Positions 49,554-59,860 of a stretch of 64,000 nt of DNA are shown here, piece by piece (position 1 is the first letter of the stretch; the number at the start of each line of letters is the position of its first letter). The notes below the pieces were generated by a model that searched no databases, was not told where the DNA came from, and saw nothing but the letters and a program-made list of their open reading frames with translations. Location: positions 48,460,537 to 48,524,536 of the forward strand of contig NC_091300.1 in NCBI RefSeq assembly GCF_038502225.1, read 5' to 3'. Origin of the DNA: Cherax quadricarinatus. Its lineage: Eukaryota; Arthropoda; Malacostraca; Decapoda; Parastacidae. The position numbers and the translations under genes were made by a program.

Positions 49554-51563
49554 ATGATGGACTACGTGGCAACAAAATGCAAGGAAGCAGAGGAGAGGTT
49601 TGTTCCCAAGGGAAACAGAAATAATGGGAAGAACAGAACGAGTTCTTGGTTCACCCAAAGGTGTAGGGAGGCAAAAACTAGGTGTAATAGAGAATGGAAA
49701 ATGTACAGAAGACAGAGAATTCAGGAAAATAAAGAGATTAGCCGAAGAGCCAGAAACGAATATGCACAGATAAGAAGGGAGGTTCAGCGACAATATGAAA
49801 ATGACAAAGTATCTAAAGTCAAGTCTGACCCGAAGCTGTTGTATAGCCACATCAGGAGGAAAACAACAGTCAAGGACCAGGTAATCAGACTGAGGAAGTG
49901 TGATGGGGAGCTCACAAGAAACGACCGAGAGGTATGTAAGGAGCTCAACACGAGATTTAAAGAAGTATTTACAGTGGAAACCAGTAGGACTCCAGGAAAT
50001 CAGAACAGGGGGGTACACCAACAAGTGCTGGATGAGGTACACATAACCAAGGAAGAGGTGAAGAAGCTACTATGTGAACTTGACACCTCAAAGGCGGTGG
50101 GACCAGACAACATCTCTCCTTGGGTCCTTAGAGAAGGAGCAGAGATGCTGTGTGTGCCATTAACAATGATCTTCAATACATCCATTGAAACTGGGCAACT
50201 CCCCGAGGTATGGAAGATGGCAAATGTAGTCCCAATTTTTAAAAAGGGAGACACACATGAGGCACTAAACTACAGACCTGTATCACTAACGTGCATAGTA
50301 TGCAAAGTCTTGGAGAAGATCATCAGGAGGAGAGTGGTGGAGCACCTGGAAAGAAACAAGTGTATAATTGACAACCAGCACAGTTTCAGGGAAGGAAAGT
50401 CCTGTGTCACATACCTACTGGAGTTTTATGACAAGGTGACAGAAGTAAGACAAGAGAGAGAGGGGTGGATCGACTGCATTTTTTTGGACTGCAAAAAGGC
50501 CTTCGACACAGTTCCTCACAAGAGGTTACTGCAAAAGCTAGAGGATCAGGCACACATAACAGGAAAGGCATTGCAATGGATCAGAGAATACCTGACAGGG
50601 AGGCAACAACGAGTCATGGTACGTGACGAGGTGTCAGAGTGGGCGCCTGTGACAAGCGGGGTTCCACAGGGGTCAGTCCTAGGACCTGTGCTGTTTTTGG
50701 TATATGTGAATGACATAAAGGAAGGGATAGACTCAGAAGTGTCCTTGTTTGCAGATGATGTGAAGTTAATGAGAAGAATCAAATCGGACGAGGATCAGGC
50801 AGGACTACAAAGAGACCTAGACAGGCTACAAGCCTGGTCCTGCAACTGGCTCCTTGAGTTTAACCCCGCCAAATGCAAAGTCATGAAGATTGGGGAAGGG
50901 CAAAGAAGACCGCAGACACAATATAGTCTAGATGGCCAAAGACTGCAAACCTCACTCAAGGAAAAAGATCTGGGGGTAAGTATAACACCGAGCATATCTC
51001 CTGAGGCGCACATCAATCAGATAACTGCTGCAGCATACGGGCGTCTGGCAAACCTACGGATAGCATTCCGATACCTCGGTAAGGAATCGTTCAAAAATCT
51101 GTATACCATTTACGTCAGGCCCATACTGGAGTATGCAGCACCAGTTTGGAATCCACACCTGGTCAAGCACGTCAAGAAATTAGAGAAGGTGCAAAGGTTT
51201 GCAACAAGACTAGTCCCAGAGCTAAGGGGATTGTCCTACGAAGAAAGGTTGAGGGAAATCGACCTGACGACACTGAAGGACAGGAGCGTCGGGGAAGATA
51301 TGATAGCGACATATAAAATACTGCGTGGAATAGACAAGGTCGACAAAGACGGGATGTTCCAGAGATGGAATATAGAAACAAGAGGTCACAATTGGAAGTT
51401 GAAGATTCAGATGAATCAAAGGGATGTTAGGAAGCATTTCTTCAGTCATAGAGTAGTCAGGCCGTGGAATAGCCTAGAAAGTGACGTAGTGGAGGCAGGA
51501 ACCATACATAGATTTAAGGCGAGGTATGATAAAGCTCAAGGAGCAGGGAGAGAGAGGACCTAG
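49554..51563 (+). CDS. LINE D reverse transcriptase, 669 aa open frame
   Basis: Continuous from the linker to the natural C-terminus. About residues 1-110 are a basic linker with RRARNEYAQIRREV. RT motifs: AVGPDNISPWVLREGAE (about 181-197), VVPIFKKGDTHEALNYRP (about 223-240), FLDCKKAFDTVPH (about 309-321), GVPQGSVLGPVLF (about 370-382), SLFADDVKLM (about 402-411; catalytic Asp pair). The thumb and C-terminal region end with HRVVRPWNSL. All catalytic residues are kept. The true protein would start upstream in the endonuclease; this ATG is only the first after the TAA. Confidence 0.9.
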   Translation: MMDYVATKCKEAEERFVPKGNRNNGKNRTSSWFTQRCREAKTRCNREWKMYRRQRIQENKEISRRARNEYAQIRREVQRQYENDKVSKVKSDPKLLYSHIRRKTTVKDQVIRLRKCDGELTRNDREVCKELNTRFKEVFTVETSRTPGNQNRGVHQQVLDEVHITKEEVKKLLCELDTSKAVGPDNISPWVLREGAEMLCVPLTMIFNTSIETGQLPEVWKMANVVPIFKKGDTHEALNYRPVSLTCIVCKVLEKIIRRRVVEHLERNKCIIDNQHSFREGKSCVTYLLEFYDKVTEVRQEREGWIDCIFLDCKKAFDTVPHKRLLQKLEDQAHITGKALQWIREYLTGRQQRVMVRDEVSEWAPVTSGVPQGSVLGPVLFLVYVNDIKEGIDSEVSLFADDVKLMRRIKSDEDQAGLQRDLDRLQAWSCNWLLEFNPAKCKVMKIGEGQRRPQTQYSLDGQRLQTSLKEKDLGVSITPSISPEAHINQITAAAYGRLANLRIAFRYLGKESFKNLYTIYVRPILEYAAPVWNPHLVKHVKKLEKVQRFATRLVPELRGLSYEERLREIDLTTLKDRSVGEDMIATYKILRGIDKVDKDGMFQRWNIETRGHNWKLKIQMNQRDVRKHFFSHRVVRPWNSLESDVVEAGTIHRFKARYDKAQGAGRERT

Positions 51564-51629
51564 CAGCAACCAGTGAAGAGGCGGGGCCAGGAGCTATGAC
51601 TCGACCCCTGCAACCACAAATAGGTGAGT

Positions 51630-51728
<99 letters not shown>

Positions 51729-51743
51729 TGTGTGTGTGTGTGT
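51630..51743. repeat. (AC)n(AT)n(GT)n compound microsatellite
   Basis: Continues from the LINE D tail: (AC)n to 51652, (AT)n to 51726, (GT)n to 51743. Confidence 0.97.
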
Positions 51744-51954
51744 GCAAACAATCGCAGACGAGCAATTTTAACTATGCAGGATAAGCCACAGGGGAGTGGA
51801 AATCTTTAGCTCAAGTACTTTCAGAATTCTGAGTGTCATCAGGAGCTGTGCAATGCTGCAAGGGAGCAACCAAGGCAGGAAGAGAGGTCTCAGAATAGCG
51901 TAGGTGTCACTGTCCACGTTTGCCAAGTTCACAATCCTTAAGAGTAGTGCATCC
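51744..51954 (-). mobile_element. Second hammerhead-like module family
   Basis: Non-coding, between (GT)n and SINE S2. It contains the motif at 51808-51847. Sequence outside the motif is unrelated to the 333-bp repeat. Confidence 0.45.
51808..51847 (-). ncRNA. Hammerhead-ribozyme-like motif, exact core and stem I
   Basis: Minus strand in order: stem I AGCUC (51847-51843), CUGAUGA exact (51842-51836), a stem II region CACUCAGAAUUCU with only weak pairing, GAA (51822-51820), palindromic stem III AGUACU (51819-51814), U as H17 (51813), stem I GAGCU (51812-51808). The five-base stem I strands are exactly complementary and sit exactly at the core boundaries. Stem II is the weak point. Confidence 0.5.
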
Positions 51955-52059
51955 AGCGCTTGTATGGTCCAGTGGATTAAGGCATCATGAAATTTAGCCC
52001 ACCATGAGGCAGGCCAAAGCAGCATTGGTTCGAGTCCTTGGGTAGTCGCAGTGTTTTTA

Positions 52060-52060
<1 letters not shown>
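51955..52060 (+). mobile_element. tRNA-derived SINE, family S2
   Basis: A box TGGTCCAGTGG at 51966-51976 and B box GGTTCGAGTCC at 52027-52037. Matches 33740-33837. Ends in (AT)n. Confidence 0.7.

Positions 52061-52062
<2 letters not shown>

Positions 52063-52136
<74 letters not shown>
52063..52136. repeat. (AT)n microsatellite
   Basis: Lies between the SINE S2 end and the RTE-like 3' end, which point toward each other. Confidence 0.97.
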
Positions 52137-52139
<3 letters not shown>

Positions 52140-52140
<1 letters not shown>

Positions 52141-53127
52141 TAACACACTAGCCGATTCCCACCAAGGCAGGGTGGCCGGAAAAAGAAAAACTTTCACCAT
52201 CATTCATTCCATCACTGTCTTGCGAGAAGGGGGTTTTACACTACAGTTTTTAAACTGCAACATTAACACCCCTCCTTCAGAGTGCAGGCATTGTACTTCC
52301 CATCTCCAGGACTGCCGGTTTCCCTGAACTCCTTCATAAATGTTACTTTGCTCACACTCCAACAGCACGTCAAGTACTAAAAACCGTTTGTCTCCATTCA
52401 CTCCTATCAAACACGCTCACACATGCCCGCTGGAAGTCCAAGCCCCTCGCATATAAAACCTCCTTTACCCCCTCCCTCCAACATTTCCTAGGCCGACCCC
52501 TACCCCGTCTTCCTTCCGCTACAGACTGATACACTCTTGAAGTCATTCTGTTTCGCTCCATTCTCTCTACATGTCCGAACCAGCTCAACAACCCTTCCTC
52601 ATCCCTCTGGACAACAGTTTTGGCAATTCTGCACCTCCTCCTAACTTCCAAACTACGACTTCTCTGCATTATATTCACACCACACATTGCTCTTAGACGT
52701 GACATCTCCACTGCCTCCAGCCTTCTCCTCGCTGCAACATTCATCACCCATGCTTCACACCCATATAAGAGCCTTGGTAAAACTATACTCTCATACATTC
52801 CTCTCTTTGCCTCCAAGGACAAAGTTCTTTGTCTCCACAGACTCCTAAGTGCATCACTCACCCTTTTCCCCTCATCAGTTCTATGATTCACCTCATATTT
52901 CATAGATCCATCTGCTGACACGTCCACTCTCAAATATCTGAATACATTCACCTCCTCCATACTCTCTCCCTCCTATCTGATATCCAATCTTTCATCACCT
53001 AATCTTTTTGTTATCCTCAAAACCTTACTCTTTCCTGTATTCACTTTTTATTTTCTTCTTTTACATACCCTACCAAATTCATCCACCAACCTCTGCAACT
53101 TCTCTTCAGAATCTCCCAAGAGCACAG
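52140..53127 (-). mobile_element. RTE-like LINE, 3' part, running into the assembly gap
   Basis: The minus strand encodes the C-terminal region of an RTE-group RT and ends at about 52140 with TTAATAAATATA passing into (TA)n. The 5' side is lost in the N gap. Confidence 0.75.
52370..52960 (-). pseudogene. RTE-like reverse transcriptase C-terminal region
   Basis: 196 codons: EVNVFRYLRVDVSADGS, then LLYGCEAWVMN, RRLEAVEMSRLRAMCGV, LLSWFGHVERM and GRRGRGRPRKCW. This order is typical of the thumb and C-terminus of RTE/BovB-like elements. The catalytic palm lies upstream, in poorly readable frames to 53127 or in the gap. The C-terminal residues after about 52370 are shifted. Confidence 0.8.
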
Positions 53128-53227
53128 NNNNNNNNNNNNNNNNNNNNNNNNNNNNNNNNNNNNNNNNNNNNNNNNNNNNNNNNNNNNNNNNNNNNNNNNN
53201 NNNNNNNNNNNNNNNNNNNNNNNNNNN
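53128..53227. other. Assembly gap, 100 N
   Basis: Exactly 100 N, the usual placeholder for a gap of unknown length. Linkage across it should not be assumed. Confidence 1.
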
Positions 53228-54500
53228 TAGACTCATTGAAGAACATACAGAGAAGAATGACTAAAATGGATGAATAATAGGCTCAAATATCTTTTAGGAC
53301 AGAAAAAAGGAATTTATAGGCGCATGAAAAGAGATGAAGGTTATCTTATGAATCAGTATATTGACATTAAGAGAGACATTAAAAAGGAGAAAAGAAAAGC
53401 TAAACGGGACTATGAAATTAAAGTTGCTAGGGATTCGAAAACCCAAAAAGTTTTTTCCAGGTTTATAGAACAAAGGTTTGAGATAAGATAGGTTCCCTTA
53501 AAAATAACTCTGGGCATCTTACTGACAAGGAGAATGAAATGTGCTCTATTCTTAATAAATATTTTCTCTCGGTTTTCACTCAGGAAGACACTAACAATAT
53601 TCCAGTAATTAATTTTATACTGGGCTTGAAGACGATAAATTATGCAATATCATAGTCACTAGCGGAATGGTTATCAAACACATAGACCGATTGAAGCAAA
53701 ATAAATCCCCGGGCCCTGATGAACTTTTTTCAAAGGTTCTTAAAGAGTACAAAATGGAACTTTGTGAACCATTGATTAATATTTTTAATATTTCTCTTCA
53801 AACAGGTGTAGTGTCTGATATGTGGCAGATGGATAATGTAATTCCTATTTTTAAAAGAGGACAAGTCTTTACCGTTAAATTACCGCCCAATAAGCCTAAC
53901 TTCAATTGTAGGCAAATTACTAGAGTCAATTATAGCTGATATTATATGTAGCCATCTGGATAAACATAGCTTTATAAATGATACTCAGCATGGATTCACG
54001 AGAGGCAGTTCTTGTCTAATTTATTAACCTTCTTCAGTAAAGCTTTTGAAGCCGTTGATCATGATAAAGAATTCGATATTGTTTATTTAGATTTTAGTAA
54101 GGCTTTTGTTAGAGTACCGCACCAGAGACTGTTAAAGAAAGTAGCAGCTCATGGCATGGATCGAGTCATGGCTCACTAATAGGAAGCAGAGAGTTCGCTT
54201 AGATAGGGTTAAATTGGAGTGGGATCTGTAACAAATGGCGTTCTATAGGGATCAGTCTTAGGCCCGTTGTTGTTTATAATATATATCAATGACCTTGATG
54301 AGGGAATTACTAGTGATATGAGCAAATTCGCCGATGACACAAAGATAGGTAGGATAATTGATTCAAACATAGATGTCTCGGAACTTCAGGAGGATTTAGA
54401 CAAACTCAGTTCTTGGTCAGAAAAGTGGCAGATGCAGTTCAATGTAGATAAATGCAAGGTTCTGAAGCTCGGGAGTGTTCATAACCCTAGCACTTAAATC
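53228..54500 (+). pseudogene. CR1-like LINE family E, linker and RT fragment
   Basis: Frames: RLKYLLGQKKGIYRR and KRKAKRDYEIKVARDS (53270-53491, linker); RLKQNKSPGPDEL and VIPIFKRG (53667-53900); YLDFSKAFV near 54087-54113; then LFIIYINDLDEGI and SKFADDTKIG with the catalytic pair (54267-54370), KVLKLGSVHN at the end. At least four frameshifts. The C-terminus and 3' UTR are missing. The linker overlaps in content with the copy at 56555-56740, so these are two separate copies of related elements. Confidence 0.8.
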
Positions 54501-54511
54501 ATGCAGAACTT

Positions 54512-54655
54512 AGCCATACAGTGGTGACCTGTACCTGAGCCATACAGTGGTGACCTGTAGTTAGCTCAGGGGTGACCTGTACTTAGCTCAGTGGCGACCT
54601 GTACTTAGCTCAGTGGTGACCTGTACTTAGCTCAGTGGTGACCTGTGTCTAGTGT
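54512..54655. repeat. 22-bp tandem repeats before a LINE ORF1
   Basis: About six units of GTGGTGACCTGTACTTAGCTCA, the first longer (about 26 bp). They lie directly upstream of the ORF1 start at 54678, so they are probably the 5' UTR or internal promoter repeats of LINE E. Confidence 0.85.
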
Positions 54656-54677
54656 ACTCTCCGTGGACTAAACCAAG

Positions 54678-55514
54678 ATGCCATCCATTGAGCAACTTTA
54701 CCAGAAGCTTAAGGAAGAATTAAGGGTAGCAAAGATGGAAATACAACGTTTGACGGAAGAAAACAAGAGGATTCGTAGTAGTCCTCCTGTTGAGAGTCCT
54801 CAGGTCAACAAGGGAACCTGGGCAGTGGCCAGACAACATGGAACGAAGTTGAAGATCAAGAAGACGAATGGAGAGATAGAAACAATGAAGAAGAAAGAGA
54901 CTGCTGTGGAAATCATTGTGGAAATATCGAACGCATTCTCCGTGCTACCCGACGAATATGAGTCGACAACTGGGAACGTCACGAAGAAGGACACCAAGGA
55001 AGGTAATAACATTGTTGTTGTTGGGGATAGCCAGGTTAAGTACATGGATAGGGCCTTCTGCTTGAAGGATAAGAGTAGGAGACAAAGGGTTTACTTTCCT
55101 GGTGCTGAGATGGAAGATATTGTTAGCCGGCTTGATAACATCATGAATAGTAGTGGGATCCATCCGATTATCTGCCTCAGTGCTGGAGGCAATGATGTGG
55201 GCAAGCGTAGAAGTGAAGATTCAGTTAAAAGGTGCAGGACAGCAATAGACATAATTAGGAAGAGGGGGGGGGGCGCCCTGTCATATGTGGCATTTTGCCA
55301 AGAAAGGGTGTTGGAAACGAATGGTTGTCCAGAGCAATTAGTAATAATTGTTGGCTGGACAAACACTAAGGATAAAGCAGTACCATTCATTGACAACTGG
55401 GACAACTTCTATGGCCGAAATGACATGTATGCCAGGGATGGGGTTCACTTATCAAGGGCAGGTGTGGGATTTCTTGCTAGCTCACTTGAGGGTGTTGTTA
55501 GAACTTTAAACTAG
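54678..55514 (+). CDS. LINE E ORF1 with SGNH-hydrolase (esterase) domain, 278 aa
   Basis: An open frame from ATG to stop. Residues 1-35 are a predicted coiled coil (QLYQKLKEELRVAKMEIQ). After a basic region, an SGNH fold begins at about residue 112 with VVVGDSQVKYMD (block I, nucleophile Ser), then SAGGNDVGK (block III, about 167-175) and DGVHLSRAG (block V with catalytic Asp and His, about 254-262). ORF1 proteins with an esterase domain are known from CR1-type LINEs. The ORF is intact, although the following ORF2 is not. Role in transposition is unproven; lipid or membrane interaction has been suggested for the family. Confidence 0.85.
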   Translation: MPSIEQLYQKLKEELRVAKMEIQRLTEENKRIRSSPPVESPQVNKGTWAVARQHGTKLKIKKTNGEIETMKKKETAVEIIVEISNAFSVLPDEYESTTGNVTKKDTKEGNNIVVVGDSQVKYMDRAFCLKDKSRRQRVYFPGAEMEDIVSRLDNIMNSSGIHPIICLSAGGNDVGKRRSEDSVKRCRTAIDIIRKRGGGALSYVAFCQERVLETNGCPEQLVIIVGWTNTKDKAVPFIDNWDNFYGRNDMYARDGVHLSRAGVGFLASSLEGVVRTLN

Positions 55515-55586
55515 GATTAGTTAGAGGTATGGGTTTAGAAATGAAAAAATAATGAGTATGGATATATTGACTTAGGCCTTGATATT

Positions 55587-56750
55587 ATGAAACTTAATAA
55601 TAACAGTCATGGAGTAACGCTGGGTAATGATAATTACAGAAATTATGTAAAAGTAAAGGTGAATAGGAAAAACGTGAAGAAAAAACACATGACTGTATTT
55701 TATGCTAAGAGTCGAAGTGAAAAAAATAAGATTAATGAATTACGTTTGGCAGCATGTGCTGGGAACTTTGATATCATTGCAATAACTGAAACATGGTATG
55801 ATTTAAGGAGTCGGGATATGATTGTTGAGTGTAATATTCAAGGGTTTAAGTTGTTCCATGTAGATAGATATAAAGGGAAGGGGGGAGGAGTTGCATTCTA
55901 TGTAAGAGAAAATATAAATGGTTGCATAAAAACAGGTATAAAAATAGATGGACTAGTAACAGAATCTGTTTGGGTAGAGTTTGTAGGTCAAGAAAACCTA
56001 ATTCTAGGTGTAATATACCGACCTCCAGGCTTGGATCACGATAGAGGGAGACTTTTTTGGGACGAAATTGTTAAGAGCTTCTAGACACAATAACGTAGTG
56101 ATAGTCAAATTGACTGGAATTCTTTGACCCGTACTCTGGAGTCCGGTGACTTTATGGAAGTGGTAAAGGACTGTTTTCTGAAGCAGTGTGTAACAGAGCC
56201 TACCAGGGTAATAGATTGCTCGACCTAGTCTTGCCAAATAAGGAAACACTCGTAAATAATCTGAAGAGCTTGGCGCAAGTGATCACAAATCCATCACTTT
56301 TAGCATTAACTGGGAATACAAGAATAGCGATATGGTAAAAGTTCCTGATTTTCGTTCTGCCAATTTTAATGGACTTAGGGAACACCTGTCTAATCTCGAT
56401 TGGGGTAATCTAGCTAATGATTTTATTGACGATGATCATACTTACGATTACGAAGGAATCTGTGTTCATGATTTTTTTTCTAAATAATGTACAACTTGCA
56501 CAGAGTATATACATTACCCAGAGACAAATTAGGTCTAATAATAACGATCACAAGTGGGTTAACAGGAGGCTAAAGCATCTATTGGGAGAGAAGAGGGAAA
56601 TTTATAGGAGAGTTTAACCTTACTGACCAACATGTTCAGCTTAAAAGTGAAGTAAAAAGGGGGATTAGAAGGGCTAAACGTGACTATGAAATCAGAGTTG
56701 CTAATGAATCAAAGACTAATCCAAAGGGGCTCTTTCAAGTGAATAGGATG
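55587..56750 (+). pseudogene. LINE E ORF2 endonuclease and linker
   Basis: 165 codons (55587-56084) with IIAITETWYD (catalytic Glu), GGGVAFYVREN and LGVIYRPPG. A short deletion near 56080 removes the GDFN motif and shifts the frame. Downstream pieces include IDLVLPNK-like and ASDHKSIT-like codons (about 56210-56300) and WVNRRLKHLLGEKREIYRR (about 56555-56610). The copy stops at about 56750 in the linker; RT is absent. Confidence 0.75.
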
Positions 56751-56754
56751 TGGA

Positions 56755-56880
56755 GAAATTTTCTCCAGGAGGGGGGTATCAGCCCCCTTCAGCCCCTTTC
56801 ATCCCTGAGGGGCCCAGCCCTCTCAGAAGGGGCAAGCATCTTGTTTACTGATACAGCAAGTAATTAATCCCAGATGCAGT
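56755..56880. repeat. Unclassified repeat X, copy 2
   Basis: Matches 13065-13200 in its CAGCCC, CCTGAGGGG and CAGAAG blocks. Confidence 0.4.
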
Positions 56881-56884
56881 ATCA

Positions 56885-57177
56885 GTATGCGACGTGGTCA
56901 AGTGACCGCTGCTCCATGCAAGACTCCAGTGTTATCTGGAGAGAATCTGGAGAGAGTTCCGGGGGTCAACGCCCCCGCGGCCCGGTCTGTGACCAGGCCT
57001 CCTTAGGTCAGTGTCCCAGGATGCGACCCACACCAGTCGACTAACACCCAGGTACCCATTTTACTGATGGGGAACATAGACAACAGGTGGAAAGAAACAC
57101 GTCCAATGTTTCTACTCTGGCTGGGAATCGAACCCAGGCCCTCACCGTGTGAAGCGAGAGCGTTAACCACCAGGCAA
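56885..57177 (-). mobile_element. tRNA SINE S1 body joined to a LINE B 3' tail
   Basis: On the minus strand the SINE head and body (57177-57005; B box GGTTCGATTCCC near 57122-57133) continue into GCCTGGTC...GCCGCGGGGGCGTTGA (57000-56962). That is the 3' UTR motif of LINE B seen as the complement of 30885-30932. A SINE ending in a LINE tail is the form expected when a SINE borrows that LINE's enzyme. Confidence 0.6.
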
Positions 57178-57860
57178 AGTGTAATTTAATAAAAGACAGT
57201 CCATCTCTTACCTTAGCAGGACAATTAAGGAAAATCCTGCTCCCACTTTATTACCATGGTAAAGATAGTGTACATTGTTGTTTATGCTTAAGACAGCAAG
57301 AATCAAACATTCTGCTTTGCTTCATGGAGGAAGTGGCAAGGAAGAAAAAGTACTAGGTCAGCTTTTCCTTTATGTGCTAGGGGCAGTGACGGTGTAGAAG
57401 GCTGTGGCGTCTTCAGATTACTTTTGACTCTACTGAGAGTCACACTGACGCCAGGACAACCAACAAAGAAAACTGATCCGTGCATTAGTGTGAACAAAGT
57501 GTCTCACAAAACACAATAAACACTTAAGAGAAGTGTGATCAGCTTCTTTAGTGATAAGATTGTGAACAATAAAGACAAATCTTGTGGAACATAGTGTACC
57601 AGTGTACGTATTCCTAGACTATGGAAGACGTGGACATCCAAGGACACTTCAGCTTCTATCAAGTCACCGATACCTGTCGAAGGTGTGAAGAACACCATAG
57701 CTCAAGCTACAAGAGCAAGGTAGGTTACGAATTTCTTGTAGTACAGGGGACTGCGCAGTTCTTGAGCCACAAGGAGTTTGTAATCAACCTATAGTCGGCA
57801 GTGAGGTGCGGACTTTTGAGTCCACACAAGTAAGTTTGTCAGCAATCCGTGAATGAAATG
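57178..57860. other. Nothing clearly recognised; possible LTR-element flank
   Basis: No protein-like frame and no repeat match elsewhere in the window. It may belong to the BEL/Pao LTR, but no second LTR is inside the window. Confidence 0.35.
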
Positions 57861-58056
57861 TGCTGACATAACACCCCCTAGGGGCAATTTATTGTTTACA
57901 TAATATGATCTATTACAGCCCGTTGAGAGATGATCATGACAACAATTCAAGACCTCATCTGCAGGGGCGGCTGTGTAGATGATATGCTGTCCTTTATTAG
58001 CTAAGTATTCCCTATATTTAATATTATAAACTTAGCTGGTAACCCATTTCTCAACA

Positions 58057-58076
58057 TTTTGGTCGTGCTCGAACCA
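58057..58076 (+). other. Possible BEL/Pao primer-binding site
   Basis: TTTTGGTCGTGCTCGAACC includes TGG after a CA-ended segment. The equivalent place in the other copy is near 22634. The tRNA is not identified. Confidence 0.3.
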
Positions 58077-58805
58077 GATAAAGGCCACACTGTGGTCTAT
58101 ATGTTGTACTACAGTGTACAAATAACCTACGATCCAAGGTCCTTCGATAAAAGCTCTAAAACTAGTGTTTTACAATATAAATCAGTATAAATGAGTCCCT
58201 CCAGACTCATTCACAGAGAATGGGCAGCCAAAAGAAAACGGGCGCTCACCCAGCATTCACCCAAAGTAAAAAGGGAGTTGGGTGACTCACCCAACAAGAA
58301 AACGGGGGATGGCACCCGGCATCCACTGCTCCAAGCTCGAAAAACGCTGACTACAGCAACAACCCAACTGATGTTCAGTTTGTCTGAGTGTATATACACA
58401 TAGTGTTTATAATGTTTATAGACCAAGATTAAGAGACGAGATTGTGTTTAAGTTTCTTATCGATATACCTGTTATATCAACATTGACATTTATATATGTG
58501 TAATATTCACGTGTGATTTAGTTATACAGTGACATTTATAGTGTATAGTGAATGAAGTGTATAACATCGTTATTTACGATTAATCATCGTGGTTAGGCTG
58601 ACACAGCAAACTCAAGCCATAAACACCAGCCACATGTACTTTGTACCCTTCATGGTCATTGACCCTGAGGTTAAGCTTAGTGGGACAGTAGTGTCTGACT
58701 TGATTCTTGCTGTCTTAAGCATAACAAAAACTCAGCTGTTTATAGCAGTACAGTGTTTTTTCAACACTCTAAGTGTGGTGCTAGAATTTTCAGTATACCA
58801 TTAAA

Positions 58806-59860
58806 ATGGCTTGTTTAAAAACTCAGTTTCAGTCTTTAGAGACTAAGATTACTCAATTAGAAAATCTAATTTCAGTCTGTATAGGATTAACTCAAGATAC
58901 AAACATAAATTTTGATGATCTTCAGGTCAAATTTGAATTACTTACACAACGTCTGAAAATAAATAATTCAGACTAAACACATTATGAAAATAAATTTCTT
59001 GAATCATATCCATCTGAGGATGAAATTAAAAATGTTTTGGATACTTTTAGTAATCAACAATTAAGGTGGACAGGAGTACAGGCAATCTGCCGTAAAACTC
59101 TGTCACAGAGACCTACTGTAACTAGTGGTCAAACACCTGTTACACCTGTAACACCAACAAGTGTCCCATTATCAAGCTTACCTACCTTGTTATTACCTAT
59201 TTTCCAAGGTCATAATTACGAAGAATTCATTAGTGGTTTTCAATCCATAGTAAATTCACGAACTGACATAGATGAGATTGCTAAGTTCAATTATCTTAAA
59301 TGTCTTGTGAAGGGAGAACCCTATGAACTGATTAAGTCATTTCCGGTGGTTAAAGGAAATTATCAAATAGCCTTATGTGTCTTAACAGACCATTACTTTG
59401 ATGCTGACAAAGCAAGAGTTAGACATGCAGTCTTCATATCAATTTTGAAGCCACCCAAACATCGTTTTTCAGACTTACAGGCATTTAGAATCACAGACAA
59501 TAGTCTCAGATCTCTCGGTGCTAAATATGACCTAAGGCAATGTGATTGGTTTATCAGTGGTATTGTACAAGATAAGTTGTCACCACAAACTATTGAACGA
59601 TTAAATATTATGTTAAATAAGCGCTATTTCACTTGTGAGGAAATTATCAATGGTTAACAAACAATAGTTTCATGCATGCAAGCAACGAGACAAGATGAAA
59701 AATCCACAAATCCCGTGGATAACAAACCTTCAACTCAGTATAAAAAGAGTATACCTACTCCCACTAAACCACATAATGGGAAATCCCATGTAGGCATTTA
59801 TCAAGCTGTGAATACAACAGACAGTAAACAAACTGTCACACATAAACGTACTCCAAAATA
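58806..59860 (+). pseudogene. BEL/Pao Gag
   Basis: Starts at ATG 58806. A coiled-coil N-terminus, then a TAA at 58974-58976; the same frame reopens and runs to 59655 (SSLPTLLLPIFQGHNYEEF, KFNYLKCLVKGEPYE), the DUF1759-like Gag domain. Further stops at 59655-59657 and a frameshift near 59858 precede the zinc knuckles. Gag would form the particle shell. Confidence 0.8.

Larger units (their letters stand above)
48748..51635 (+). mobile_element. CR1-like LINE family D, nearly intact ORF2 copy
   Basis: Begins in (CA)n within the first endonuclease motif and ends AAATAGGTGAGTAC followed by (AC)n(AT)n. Its body carries only one frameshift and one stop that I can see. It is the best-preserved LINE in the window. 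Confidence 0.9.

Noticed and set aside
57861..58056. Firm annotation of a BEL/Pao 5' LTR
   Set aside because: TG...CA ends are suggestive, but the matching 3' LTR is outside the window.
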